64,000 nt of DNA. Source: JAZKFT01 sp963845495. GTDB taxonomy: Bacteria > Bacteroidota > Bacteroidia > Chitinophagales > Chitinophagaceae. Shown here piece by piece: positions 9,688 to 18,797 of the stretch. Positions within the stretch are counted from its first letter, which is position 1. Every line of letters begins with the position of its first letter. The notes beneath the pieces were generated by a model. It saw only the letters and a list, made by a program, of their open reading frames with translations. It had not been told where the DNA came from and searched no databases. Made by a program: the position numbers and the translations under genes. The DNA is taken from the NCBI GenBank assembly GCA_963845495.1, contig CAWJTH010000135.1, positions 24,244-88,243 on the forward strand, written 5' to 3'.

Positions 9688-10668
9688 CTATAGTTTCAAT
9701 AATTTATCAGCATTTCTATGGGCTAATTTTTGCATGTCCGTTTCATTTAAATTCAAATTGTCTAGAAATTGTCTACCCATTTGATTTTTTGCAAAAGGAT
9801 AATCAATAGAAAACAAAATTTTATCGATCCCAAAAGTGTTTAAAGCAGCAATAAATGGCGGTTCGGTAAATATGCCACTGGTTGTAATATAAACTTGATC
9901 GAGCAAAGTTTGGGAGACGGACCGTTGATTTGCACCGGTTTTTTCAGGTTGAAATATGGTGTTGCAGCGAGCCATCATCATGGGCAACATTTCACCCATG
10001 TGGCCGATAATGATTTTTAGGCTGGGAAATTTATCAAATGTGCCAGCAATAATCATCCGCAAAATATGAATGGCGGTTTCTGAATGCCAACCCCAGCCTG
10101 CAACCGATAGAACATCGCCGGCAGATCTTGGCAAGCCGCTGTAATAAGCATCATAAACGGTTTTGGGCGGCAAACCGGGATGTAAATAAATAGGCACATC
10201 TAGTTCTTGGGCTTTGGCTAAAATAGGTGCAAATTTTTCGTTGTCTAAAAATTCGTTGTTGGTCAATCCGTTTATCAAAGCACCTTTAAACTGCAATTTG
10301 TTAACCGTTCTTTCCAATTCATCAGCAGCGGCTTCTGGCACAACCATCGGTAAATGCGCAAAAGCAGCAAACCGATCAGGATAACCTTTTATTTTTCCTG
10401 AGATTGTATCGTTGTATTCCTTCGCAAAAGCAGGAGCTTCATCCGCATCAAGCAAATCGGCACCTATACCCACCACAGACAAAACTTGCACGGTTACGCC
10501 GTTTTCATCCATCGATTTTAGCCGTTCTGTTTCAATATCTGCCAACTTTTCGCCCACTTCTTTCATGGAAGGCGGCTGGTGTTTTCCGCTTCTATTCAAT
10601 TTTTCTTGCGGAATTTGTTTTGTTATTTCTGGAAAACTTACATGCTCTTCTAAGGCTACAATACGCAT
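9688..10668 (-). CDS. ACMSD-type amidohydrolase / decarboxylase
   Basis: A 326-residue TIM-barrel metal enzyme of the amidohydrolase-2 family, which includes aminocarboxymuconate-semialdehyde decarboxylase and gamma-resorcylate decarboxylase. Visible motifs: N-terminal ALEEHVSFPE (Glu in place of the usual HxH, as in resorcylate decarboxylases), DVPIYLHPGLPP (metal His), KIIIGHMGEMLP, and ILFSIDYPF (metal Asp). Length fits. It likely decarboxylates or hydrolyses an aromatic or ring-cleavage acid in the cytosol; the substrate is unknown. No pathway partners adjoin it. Confidence 0.85.
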   Translation of the reverse strand: MRIVALEEHVSFPEITKQIPQEKLNRSGKHQPPSMKEVGEKLADIETERLKSMDENGVTVQVLSVVGIGADLLDADEAPAFAKEYNDTISGKIKGYPDRFAAFAHLPMVVPEAAADELERTVNKLQFKGALINGLTNNEFLDNEKFAPILAKAQELDVPIYLHPGLPPKTVYDAYYSGLPRSAGDVLSVAGWGWHSETAIHILRMIIAGTFDKFPSLKIIIGHMGEMLPMMMARCNTIFQPEKTGANQRSVSQTLLDQVYITTSGIFTEPPFIAALNTFGIDKILFSIDYPFAKNQMGRQFLDNLNLNETDMQKLAHRNADKLLKL

Positions 10669-10726
10669 ACAATAATTTTATACTGACTTTCTTTTACCGA
10701 TGAAAAAATATGTGCCAGTAAAAAAA

Positions 10727-11413
10727 TTAACGGGTTTTTGCTATCAAAGCGAATAAATCCCACAAAAAATGGCAGATAATCAACACTTTAATATTTCTGT
10801 ACTTGTAATAGTAAATACCGAATAGCAGCCCTAAATAAAATGGCCCAAGCACTTGCATCAATGTTCCATAACTAATATGCATTAATCCAAAAAATAGGGC
10901 TGAGAGAAAAATTGGTAGGTAAGCTTGCTTAAAAAATAATTGTAGTCTTGGAATAAGATATCCCCTAAAAATCAGTTCTTCGGTAATGCCTGCGGTAAGT
11001 GCAGAAAATACCATTAAAAACTTGTTCCGCTTAAAAATCAATACCATTGTTTCTAAGCGTTTGCTGTGGTTATTTACTGAAATGCCGGCCAGTTTAAAAA
11101 CAACTGCTATTAAAAAAAAACCGATTGCAACCGCTGTCAATATAACAATTATGGAAAGCATGTAATATTTTACGGAATAAGTTCGGTCTTTCCACAATAA
11201 AAGCGGTTGTTGCTCTATCTTAAAAGAATAAAAGCAAAGCACCGCGAAAGAAAGCCATAGCGCTAACCGCGATAACAACAGCAAATTGTCTACAGATAAT
11301 TGAGTAGTTGTTAATAGATTTTGAATGATCCCTAAAATACCATAGGAAAACAAAGCGATGAGGATACCTACAATAATAGTTCGGTTATTAGCAGATTGTT
11401 GAACGAAGGGCAT
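10727..11413 (-). CDS. CPBP-family intramembrane glutamic endopeptidase
   Basis: 228 residues with about six hydrophobic segments. The CPBP (Abi/CAAX protease) motifs are visible: ITEELIFRGYLIPRL (motif 1, catalytic Glu-Glu), LFFGLMHISYG (motif 2, His), and IICHFLWDLFA (motif 3, His). The family processes prenylated or other membrane proteins, and in bacteria is often linked to bacteriocin immunity. Nothing nearby indicates the substrate. Confidence 0.88.
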   Translation of the reverse strand: MPFVQQSANNRTIIVGILIALFSYGILGIIQNLLTTTQLSVDNLLLLSRLALWLSFAVLCFYSFKIEQQPLLLWKDRTYSVKYYMLSIIVILTAVAIGFFLIAVVFKLAGISVNNHSKRLETMVLIFKRNKFLMVFSALTAGITEELIFRGYLIPRLQLFFKQAYLPIFLSALFFGLMHISYGTLMQVLGPFYLGLLFGIYYYKYRNIKVLIICHFLWDLFALIAKTR

Positions 11414-11512
11414 ATTTGATTTGGTAGTTGGTGGTTAAAAATAAGCAGATTTATCAAAACTTACTTTACAATAATTTGGGTAGCAAGGCACTTAAAATTT
11501 CGTAAAGACAAA

Positions 11513-11579
11513 CCACTGACCACTGACCACTGACCACTGACCACTGACCACTGACCACCGACCACTGACCACCGACCAC
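11513..11579. repeat. Heptamer tandem repeat (ACCACTG units)
   Basis: About nine and a half copies of a 7-base unit CCACTGA, with two CCACCGA variants, between the CPBP gene and the S53 terminator. Period 7 would shift frame if translated; it is intergenic. Likely a slippage-prone simple repeat. Confidence 0.85.
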
Positions 11580-11614
11580 AAAAAAAGCCACACTCCATCA
11601 AAGGAGTGCAGCTT
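11578..11614 (-). terminator. Rho-independent terminator of the S53 peptidase gene
   Basis: On the minus strand AAGC-(TG)-CACTCC pairs with GGAGTG-(TG)-GCTT around a TTTGAT loop (11585-11614), followed by seven T. It lies 25 bases past the S53 stop codon. Confidence 0.88.
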
Positions 11615-11638
11615 CCCATCACACCCAAAACCCACACA

Positions 11639-13198
11639 CTATAGTTTACTCAGCACACCCCAACCGGTGCATGCATCCCAGCCCTTGCCGGCTTTATAGC
11701 CTTTTTTTGTGCTGGTAGTAATATTATCGCCAGTCGTAATATCCCTGCAACCGCTTTGGTCAGCATATATTTTAGGATTGATAAAACCTGCAGGTTTTCC
11801 ATTTTTTTCATTTACCAATGCAATAAAGCCAGCCATTAACGGAGCAACGGCACTTGTGCCGCCAATTACCATATTTTGGCCGTCAACACGAACTTTATAA
11901 CCACTTTCCGGATCAGCGTCACCAGCAACATCTGGCACACCGCGACCTTTAAATTTTGTATCGATTGACACAGGAACCTTAGCGTTTTTTTGATAATCCG
12001 GCAACGGGAAAACATCGCTTACACCACCGCCGGTTGCTGAATCATTCGATTCATGCCAAACCGTTTCGCTAGAAACTTTAGTTCCATTTACCGCCAATTT
12101 GGTTCCACCGCAAGCCAATACATAAGGGCTGCTAGCCGGAAAATCGACATGTACTTTTCCATCTCCAACGCTATCATCGCTACCACTATCGCCAGCAGCA
12201 ACTGTAATTGTTACGCCCAAAACGGAGGCCGCTTTAAACGCTTCGTTAAAGCTATTGAGCGATTGCGCAGTCCAGTTTTTTTCAGCCGCACCCCAACTTA
12301 TGCTTATAACAGACGGTTTATTTGTATTATCGTGAACCGCGGTAGTAATAGCGTCCAGAAAACCTTTATCGGTGTTTGGAGCAAAATAAACAACGATTTT
12401 AGCACCTGGCGCTACAGCACCCGCCACTTCAATATCCAACATTACTTCACCATCAGCACCGTTTGCGGTAGTAGGTTTGTTTTGTGCGCCATCAACAGAA
12501 ACTGCTTTTACCGAAGGTGTGGCGATGCCCAAAGTAGAAAAATAAGAAGTAAGGTCGGCATTTCGGAACCCGCCGCCCAATTCAATAATACCGATGCATT
12601 GGTTTTTGCCGGTTACGCCGGTTGGAAACCCATATGTTTTAGCAATGTCATTAGGATAAAAACTGCTGGCTGCCGCATGTGCCACAATTGTGCCATGCGG
12701 CCCTTCGCCATTTGCTATTTTAAAATGGGCTTTAGCTTTTGGCCTATCGTCCAATCCAAAAACACCTTCCACAACGCCTTCTAGTTCTGCGGGGATACTA
12801 ATATCGCCCATGCGGCCGCGGAATGTGCAACCATCACTGTCTTTATAATCGGTTAAATGCACTTGAAATGCTTTCTCCAAATCAGCAATCCTTCCTTTTA
12901 CAATTACACTTCTGCGGGCTTTATTGCTTTCCACCACAGAAAGATGGTGTTCAGAAGCAAAGTTTTCAACGGTGTCCATGTCCTCATCAGAAGAGCCGAA
13001 TTCTTTGTCGTATTGCTCACGACTCATGATTTTTCCTTCTCCCACAGCTGCGTCCAAACTTTTTTTGCGGCGAACTCGGATCGTTACTTCGGCTGAGTCG
13101 TGTGGGTTCAAAGTATCCAACTTTGTGGCTTTGGGTGCCAACTTTGTACTACCGGGGAGCTTTACATAAGTTCCAGCGGTGTGCTTTTCTTTTTTCAT
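11639..13198 (-). CDS. S53 (sedolisin/kumamolisin-like) serine-carboxyl peptidase
   Basis: A 519-residue acid-acting endopeptidase of family S53. Residues 1-165 resemble the pro-kumamolisin activation domain. The catalytic domain follows: Glu and Asp spaced four apart in GEVMLDIEVAG, the oxyanion Asp in AAGDSGSDD, the nucleophile Ser in GGTSAVAPLMAGF, and a C-terminal calcium site around DITTGDN. I see no classical signal peptide (start MKKEKHTAGTYVK), as in several kumamolisin relatives, so the export route is unclear. Full length; single-gene unit ending in a strong terminator. Confidence 0.92.
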   Translation of the reverse strand: MKKEKHTAGTYVKLPGSTKLAPKATKLDTLNPHDSAEVTIRVRRKKSLDAAVGEGKIMSREQYDKEFGSSDEDMDTVENFASEHHLSVVESNKARRSVIVKGRIADLEKAFQVHLTDYKDSDGCTFRGRMGDISIPAELEGVVEGVFGLDDRPKAKAHFKIANGEGPHGTIVAHAAASSFYPNDIAKTYGFPTGVTGKNQCIGIIELGGGFRNADLTSYFSTLGIATPSVKAVSVDGAQNKPTTANGADGEVMLDIEVAGAVAPGAKIVVYFAPNTDKGFLDAITTAVHDNTNKPSVISISWGAAEKNWTAQSLNSFNEAFKAASVLGVTITVAAGDSGSDDSVGDGKVHVDFPASSPYVLACGGTKLAVNGTKVSSETVWHESNDSATGGGVSDVFPLPDYQKNAKVPVSIDTKFKGRGVPDVAGDADPESGYKVRVDGQNMVIGGTSAVAPLMAGFIALVNEKNGKPAGFINPKIYADQSGCRDITTGDNITTSTKKGYKAGKGWDACTGWGVLSKL

Positions 13199-13543
13199 TT
13201 TTTAAATTTTATTTTTAGTAAAACTGATACCAAACTAAACAGAATAAATCAATATTAAAAGCTTTTAAAAAGAAATATTTTTATAAAAAATTCAACTCCA
13301 CGAATCTGCCGTTATCCTTAACCGAATAATATAAATGCTCCATGGCATAAATTTTTTTTTGACGCCTTTTTATATGGTTAGAATCGTTTTTTGCTTTTTA
13401 GCAATAAAAATTGGTTTCTTTTTGGAACAAGTGTAATTTTATTTATCTAATATTTTTAGACAAAAATACTAAATTATTTGGTATTAGTATTTTGTAAACA
13501 TCTTTTTTCGGTTGTATCTTGGTTTGAAGTTTGAGCATTAAAA

Positions 13544-13605
13544 AATTCAGTGTTTCTGTGCCTCAGTGGCAAACATCTGCCACTGAGGCACAGAAACACT
13601 GAATT
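13544..13605. repeat. Perfect 28-bp palindrome, family A copy 1
   Basis: Left arm 13544-13571 and right arm 13578-13605 are exact reverse complements around a 6-base loop. The core reads TTTCTGTGCCTCAGTGGCA. A second copy lies at 32786-32846 with a G-to-A change compensated on the other arm. Non-coding. Confidence 0.93.
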
Positions 13606-13621
13606 GAGATATTGCTAATCG

Positions 13622-13658
13622 TTGCTTTCCGGTCAAGCATTAAATTTCAAACTGAGAC
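13622..13658 (+). repeat. Interspersed repeat, copy 2
   Basis: Second copy of the element at 5-42, sharing TAAATTTCAAACTGAGAC and the CGGTCAAG start. The rest of the 13199-13771 gap is AT-rich, with no credible gene. Confidence 0.6.
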
Positions 13659-13690
13659 GCTATCATTTTTTGAGATTAGGTTAGGCGCAA

Positions 13691-13728
13691 AAAAATAACC
13701 CACAGCTTTTAAACCGTGGGTTATTTTT
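13691..13728 (-). terminator. Terminator downstream of nrdA
   Basis: AAAAATAACCCAC (13691-13703) pairs perfectly with GTGGGTTATTTTT (13716-13728), a 13-bp stem with a 12-base loop, with T runs on either strand. It is 44 bases past the nrdA stop codon. Confidence 0.9.
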
Positions 13729-13771
13729 TTTATAAAGTAAGATTATTTGACCAATGACTTAATGACCAAAA

Positions 13772-16153
13772 CTATCCGCTGCAACTTACGCAACCATCTT
13801 GCATGGTGCAAACTGCACCTTCAACAATCACATCCTCTGTTATTATTGGTAAAGTAGTGGCATCAATCAAAGGCTCTACAGATTTACCGCCTTGTTTTTC
13901 AACGGTAAATTGTACGGCTTGGGTTGCTGCCTTGGTACGTAAATAATACATGCCGGTTTTTAAGCCTTTGCGCCAGCCATAAAAATGCATAGAAGTCAAC
14001 TTGCTGGAAGTTGGATTTTCAACAAACAAATTCAGCGATTGCGATTGACAAATATATGCACCACGGTCGGCGGCCATATCAATAATGGTACGTTGTTTTA
14101 TTTCCCAAACGGTTTTGTAAATTTCTTTGATGTGGTCTGGGATACCATCAATTTTTTGAACCGAACCGTTGTGCGAAATAATGTGGTTCTTCATTTCATC
14201 GTTCCACAAATTCAATTCCACCAAGTCTTTCAGCAAATGTTTGTTCACCACTACAAATTCGCCACTCAACACACGCCTTACATAAATGTTGGAAGTGTAT
14301 GGTTCAAAACATTCGTTGTTACCCAAAATTTGTGAAGTAGATGCAGTTGGCATCGGTGCCACCAACAACGAATTCCTTATACCATATTTTATTACTTCAT
14401 CTTTCAACGTGTACCAGTCCCAACGCAGGGTTGGCTCAACGCCCCACATATCGAACTGGAAAATGCCTTTTGAAGTCGGCGAACCTTTGAACGATTCGTA
14501 AGCGCCATCTTTTTTAGCCAAATCTTTACTGGCCGTCATGGCAGCAAAATAAATGGTTTCAAAAATTTCTTTATTTAATTTTTGTGCGGCATCGCTTTCA
14601 AACGGCATGCGCATTAAAATAAATACATCGGCCAAACCTTGTACGCCCAATCCAATTGGCCTGTGGCGCAAGTTTGAATTTTGTGCTTCGACTACGGGAT
14701 AATAATTGTGGTCGATGATTTTATTCAGGTTTTTGGTGGCTTCGTAAGTTACTTCATACAACTTATCATGATCGAATTTACCGTCGATTACAAAGCGTGG
14801 CAATGCCAACGATGCAAGGTTACAAACCGCTACTTCGTCGGGCGAAGTGTATTCTATAATTTCTGTGCAAAGGTTTGAGCTTTGGATGGTGCCCAAGTTT
14901 TGTTGGTTGCTTTTTCCGTTGGCGGCGTCTTTGTATAATAAATAAGGCGTGCCGGTTTCTATTTGGGCATCCAAAATTGCAAACCAAAGTTCTTGCGCTT
15001 TGATGGTTTTTCTGGCTTTGCCTTCCGTTTCGTATTGGGTATACAATTTTTCAAATTCTTCGCCATGGCAAAGGTGCAAACCTGGCGCTTCATTAGGGCA
15101 AAATAAACTCCAATCGCCACCGGCTTCTACGCGTTTCATAAAAAGATCCGGAATCCAAAGTGCGTAAAACAAATCCCGGGCACGCATTTCTTCCTTGCCA
15201 TGGTTTTTGCGCAAATCCAAAAATTCAAAAATATCAGCATGCCATGGTTCCAAATAAATGGCAAAAGCGCCTTTGCGTTTTCCACCACCCTGGTCTACGT
15301 AGCGGGCAGTATCGTTAAAAACTTTTAGCATGGGAATAATTCCGTTACTGGTTCCGTTTGTGCCGCCGATATAACTGCCGGTTGCACGGATGTTATGAAT
15401 AGCCAAACCAATACCACCGGCACTTTGCGAAATTTTTGCGGTTTGTTTCAACGTATCATAAATGCCGTCAATGCTGTCTTCTTTCATGGTAGACAAGAAG
15501 CAACTGCTCATTTGTGGTTTTGGCGTTCCGGCATTGAAAAGGGTAGGCGTGCCATGCGTGAACCACCTTTCGCTCATTAAATGGTAGGTTTTAATGGCGC
15601 TTTCAATATCATCTTTATGAATGCCGATGGCCACACGCATGTACATGTGTTGCGGGCGCTCGGCCACTTTGCCATGCAATTTCAGCAAATAAGATTTTTC
15701 CAAGGTCTTAAAACCGAAATAATCAAAGCCATAATCGCGGTCGTAAATAATGGTAGAATCCAATAATTCGGCGTTTTCGTGAATGATTTGCCAAATGTCG
15801 TCAGCAATCAGCGGTAAGGTTTTTCCGTTTTTGCTATCTTTAAATTCGTACAGCAAATGCATGGTTTTAGAAAAACTTTTGATGGTGTTTTTATGCAAGT
15901 TGCTTACCGCGATGCGACTGGCCAACAAGGCGTAATCAGGGTGTTTTACGGTAAGTGAAGCTGCCGTTTCAGCCGCAAGGTTATCAAGTTCGGTGGTTTT
16001 TACGCCGTCGAACAAACCTTCAATCACTTTCTTTGCCACGTCAATCGAATTGACAAAACGCCTATCAAGGCCGTAGCAAAGTTTTTCGATGCGTGCTGTT
16101 ATCTTGTCGAACTTTACGGACTCACGCTTTCCGTTTCTTTTAATTACCTGCAT
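13772..16153 (-). CDS. nrdA: Class I ribonucleoside-diphosphate reductase, alpha subunit
   Basis: The catalytic large subunit that reduces ribonucleoside diphosphates to deoxyribonucleotides. At 793 residues it is standard. An N-terminal ATP-cone (VIKRNGKRESVKFDKITARIEKLC) indicates allosteric activity control. The active-site region has SSCFLSTMKEDSIDGIYDT and the finger-loop NLCTEIIEYTSPDEVAVCNLASLALP with Cys, Glu and Cys. MPTASTSQILGNNECFEP follows, and the C-terminal redox pair is CVSCSG. Its partner nrdB lies just upstream in the same orientation (260-base gap). Confidence 0.96.
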   Translation of the reverse strand: MQVIKRNGKRESVKFDKITARIEKLCYGLDRRFVNSIDVAKKVIEGLFDGVKTTELDNLAAETAASLTVKHPDYALLASRIAVSNLHKNTIKSFSKTMHLLYEFKDSKNGKTLPLIADDIWQIIHENAELLDSTIIYDRDYGFDYFGFKTLEKSYLLKLHGKVAERPQHMYMRVAIGIHKDDIESAIKTYHLMSERWFTHGTPTLFNAGTPKPQMSSCFLSTMKEDSIDGIYDTLKQTAKISQSAGGIGLAIHNIRATGSYIGGTNGTSNGIIPMLKVFNDTARYVDQGGGKRKGAFAIYLEPWHADIFEFLDLRKNHGKEEMRARDLFYALWIPDLFMKRVEAGGDWSLFCPNEAPGLHLCHGEEFEKLYTQYETEGKARKTIKAQELWFAILDAQIETGTPYLLYKDAANGKSNQQNLGTIQSSNLCTEIIEYTSPDEVAVCNLASLALPRFVIDGKFDHDKLYEVTYEATKNLNKIIDHNYYPVVEAQNSNLRHRPIGLGVQGLADVFILMRMPFESDAAQKLNKEIFETIYFAAMTASKDLAKKDGAYESFKGSPTSKGIFQFDMWGVEPTLRWDWYTLKDEVIKYGIRNSLLVAPMPTASTSQILGNNECFEPYTSNIYVRRVLSGEFVVVNKHLLKDLVELNLWNDEMKNHIISHNGSVQKIDGIPDHIKEIYKTVWEIKQRTIIDMAADRGAYICQSQSLNLFVENPTSSKLTSMHFYGWRKGLKTGMYYLRTKAATQAVQFTVEKQGGKSVEPLIDATTLPIITEDVIVEGAVCTMQDGCVSCSG

Positions 16154-16225
16154 TTTTTAAAATATTTTAAGTGATGAATGTCGCTGATGAAGTAATTGGG
16201 TAATTGGGTAAGTTATTGGGGTGAA

Positions 16226-16251
16226 AAAGTCAAGCTTTTAAACTTGACTTT
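16226..16251 (-). terminator. Hairpin between nrdB and nrdA
   Basis: AAAGTCAAG (16226-16234) pairs with CTTGACTTT (16243-16251); on the minus strand it ends in TTTTT. It could terminate or attenuate between nrdB and nrdA, so the two subunits may be only partly co-transcribed. Confidence 0.75.
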
Positions 16252-16413
16252 CTTTTCATTTCTGTTACTGCAATTTGAATTATTTATTTTTTGTTTTGCT
16301 TTGAAGTTAGCAACACGATGTTGATAACCTTCGGGATGATTGATTTATAGACGATTAGCTAAAATCTGGACTGAGTGCGTGATTGATTTAATGTCCATGA
16401 CTCTTTTAGGCAT

Positions 16414-17393
16414 TTAAAAATCTTCATCTACTGTGAATGTTTGCGATTCTTTGTTGCCAGACATAACACCTGATTTTTGATAATCACCGACCCGTTTTTC
16501 GAAGAAATTGGTTTTACCTTCCAACGAAATCATTTCCATAAAATCGAACGGGTTAGTAGCATTGAACATTTTGGTGTAGCCCAATTCATCCAGCCATCTA
16601 TCGGCTACAAATTCAATATATTGCTGCATCAGTTTGGCATTCATGCCAATCAATGCAACAGGTAAAGCTTCGGAGATAAATTCTTTTTCAATTTCAACTG
16701 CGTTGCCGATAATGCCATAAACTTCTTCTTGCGAAAGTTTTGTGGATAACATGCTATATAATAAGCAGGCAAATTCGCAATGCAAGCCTTCATCGCGGCT
16801 AATCAATTCGTTGCTGAAAGTTAAGTCCCGGCATCAAACCTCGTTTTTTCAACCAAAAAATTGAGCAGAAACTACCGCTGAAAAAAATGCCTTCAACAGC
16901 TGCAAAAGCTACTAAACGTTCTGCAAAATTTCCGTTTTCAATCCAGCGCAGCGCCCAATCGGCTTTTTTTCTTAACCGCTGGAACCGTATCGATCGCATG
17001 AAAAAGCCTATCTTTTTCAAACGGGTCTTTTATATATGTATCAATCAATAAAGCATAAGTTTCGCTGTGGATGTTTTCCATCATAATCTGGAAACCATAA
17101 AAACAGCGGGCTTCGGGCAGTTGCACTTCACTCATAAAATTCACCGCCAAATTTTCGTTTACAATGCCATCGCTGGCGGCAAAAAATGCCAACACATGAC
17201 TGATAAAATGGCGTTCGCCATCGTTTAAACTTTCCCAATCTTTAGCATCGGCACCAAGGTCAATTTCTTCGGCGGTCCAAAAGCTAGCTTCATGCTGTTT
17301 ATACTTTTCCCAAATTTTCGGGTAATTGATGGGAAGGATAACAAAGCGGTCTTTGTTTTCTCTCAGTAAAACTTCATTTTCGTCGTGTTGCAT
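16414..17393 (-). pseudogene. nrdB: Ribonucleotide reductase beta subunit, two +1 frameshifts
   Basis: The radical-bearing small subunit. Three reading-frame pieces join into one NrdB: start to PAVKKK (17393-16971), ADWALRW to MPGLNF (to about 16819), then SRDEGLHCEFACLLYS to the end. Iron and radical motifs are present across the pieces (ENIHSETYALLIDTY, EGIFFSGSFCSIFWLKKRG, ISRDEGLHCEF). Each break is one extra base: a T7 run at 16964-16970 (A7 on the coding strand, six needed) and an AAA at 16817-16819 (TT needed). Removing both gives 325 residues, normal for NrdB. With nrdA intact and the enzyme normally essential, sequencing or assembly insertion error is the simplest explanation, though real inactivation is possible. 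Confidence 0.9.
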
Positions 17394-17981
17394 AACTTAT
17401 TGAATTATAATCATTTATGAATCTTATTTAGACAAGTAATCCACTTGATACAATTACTATTGTGCCAAGATTGTTTTTTGTCCAAAATGGAATTTTTTGG
17501 TTTTACTTTCAAGGGAAGCGCTGTATCCTATCTCAGTTTTGTCAATCTCTCTTTTCCTTTTGGGAAATCGTCCGCCGTTTCATCCTAACTATTTGCAAGT
17601 CAATATAAGAAGACAATTTTCATCTGATTGCGCTATTTATATCAAACTAACACCCTAAATATTCCCTCGTTTGTTGGTACAAGATTAACACAGAAAGCCA
17701 ATTTTTTTAAAATGACTTATCAACCAAATGTTGAAAAATTATGTAAACCCTTACTGGCATTAGATTTTGTTCCAACATATAAAAAATAGTAATATTTCTA
17801 GTGTTTTCTAATCTTGTCGAAACATTATTTTTCAACAAAAAATAAAACAAGCTCAATTTTTTATGGCTATTTACGCCAATCCTGTTATCTTTCATTTAAT
17901 TATAAAAACATCGTTTTGTTGATATGTCGTTTTGCTGAATTTTTTCTTTTACGGGAACATCACTTCAAAACCAACCACTAA
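17394..17981. other. Divergent intergenic region nrdB-pxpB
   Basis: 588 bases, AT-rich, between divergent nrdB and pxpB. It should hold both promoters. I could not pick out a convincing NrdR box or a clear -33/-7 Bacteroidota promoter by eye. A 62-codon minus-strand frame at 17707-17895 has no recognisable features and is not annotated. Confidence 0.5.
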
Positions 17982-18737
17982 ATGCAAATTTTTACGAAAA
18001 AAGAAAATATTATTTTGCGAAACAAAAACGAAGATAATAAGCTGGAAATCATCGCCTTGTCATCAACTTTATTGTTGGTTATATTTGGCGAAAACATCGA
18101 AATTGCCATCAACAAAAAAGTAATGTCGCTTTACTTTTTGTTGCAGCAAAAGAATTTGCCTTGGATAAAAGAATTGACACCAGCGTACGCCAGCTTGGGC
18201 ATTTCGTACGATGTTTATTTTATAAAAAGTAATTTTAATGTAGAAGGATTGGTTTTTGATTGGGTGAAAAACACAATAAGTAATTTTATAAGCGAGGCAA
18301 CGGTTGTACCACAAAATGAAAAAGCCATTATAGAAATCCCGGTTTGTTTCGACGGCTTTTTACCCAATGATTTGGCTTTGATGACTGAGCAATTGAAGTT
18401 GCCTGCTCAAGAAATTATCAATATTTTTTTGAGTCGAACCTATTATGTTTTTATGCTTGGTTTTTTACCGGGCTTTACTTACATGGGCGAAGTTGATGGC
18501 CAAATTGTCGTTCCAAGAAAACCAACACCTACGCCTACAAAAGCTGGTGCAGTTGGTATTGCGGGCAACCAAACTGGCATTTATCCGCTAGAAAGTTTAG
18601 GTGGTTGGCATATTTTGGGCCATACACCAGTTAAAATGTTCGATCCAAAACATCATCAACCCAATTATTTACAGGCTGGCGATAAAATAAAATTTACACA
18701 AATAACTGAACAGCAATACTTTACATACATTAGTTAG
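17982..18737 (+). CDS. pxpB: 5-oxoprolinase subunit B (PxpB/KipI family)
   Basis: 251 residues with the carboxyltransferase/allophanate-hydrolase subunit-1 fold. VCFDGFLPNDLALM, LGFLPGFTYMGEVD, RKPTPTPTKAGAVGIAGNQTGIYP and LGGWHILGHTP are hallmark stretches. With PxpC and PxpA the family makes the ATP-dependent 5-oxoprolinase that recycles pyroglutamate to glutamate; the same proteins were first described as KipI/KipA sporulation regulators in Bacillus. The N-terminus is somewhat unusual (KKENIILRNKNEDN before the first strand). pxpC follows 60 bases later; pxpA is not in this window. Confidence 0.9.
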   Translation: MQIFTKKENIILRNKNEDNKLEIIALSSTLLLVIFGENIEIAINKKVMSLYFLLQQKNLPWIKELTPAYASLGISYDVYFIKSNFNVEGLVFDWVKNTISNFISEATVVPQNEKAIIEIPVCFDGFLPNDLALMTEQLKLPAQEIINIFLSRTYYVFMLGFLPGFTYMGEVDGQIVVPRKPTPTPTKAGAVGIAGNQTGIYPLESLGGWHILGHTPVKMFDPKHHQPNYLQAGDKIKFTQITEQQYFTYIS

Positions 18738-18797
18738 ATGTTAGTATTTAGGTAGTTAGACAGAACCGTAACTTTTTATTATGCTTAAAACTAAAAA

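Noticed and set aside
11513..11579. Heptamer repeat as a CRISPR array
   Set aside because: Repeats are 7 bases, contiguous, with no spacers.
12053..12784. 243-codon plus-strand frame inside the S53 gene
   Set aside because: Shadow of a strongly conserved peptidase frame; composition unlike protein.
16414..17393. Programmed frameshifting or intein in nrdB
   Set aside because: Two single-base insertions in homopolymers without slippery-site plus stimulator structures; sequencing error or mutation is simpler.
17707..17895. 62-codon frame between nrdB and pxpB
   Set aside because: AT-rich, no motif, lies in a divergent promoter region.
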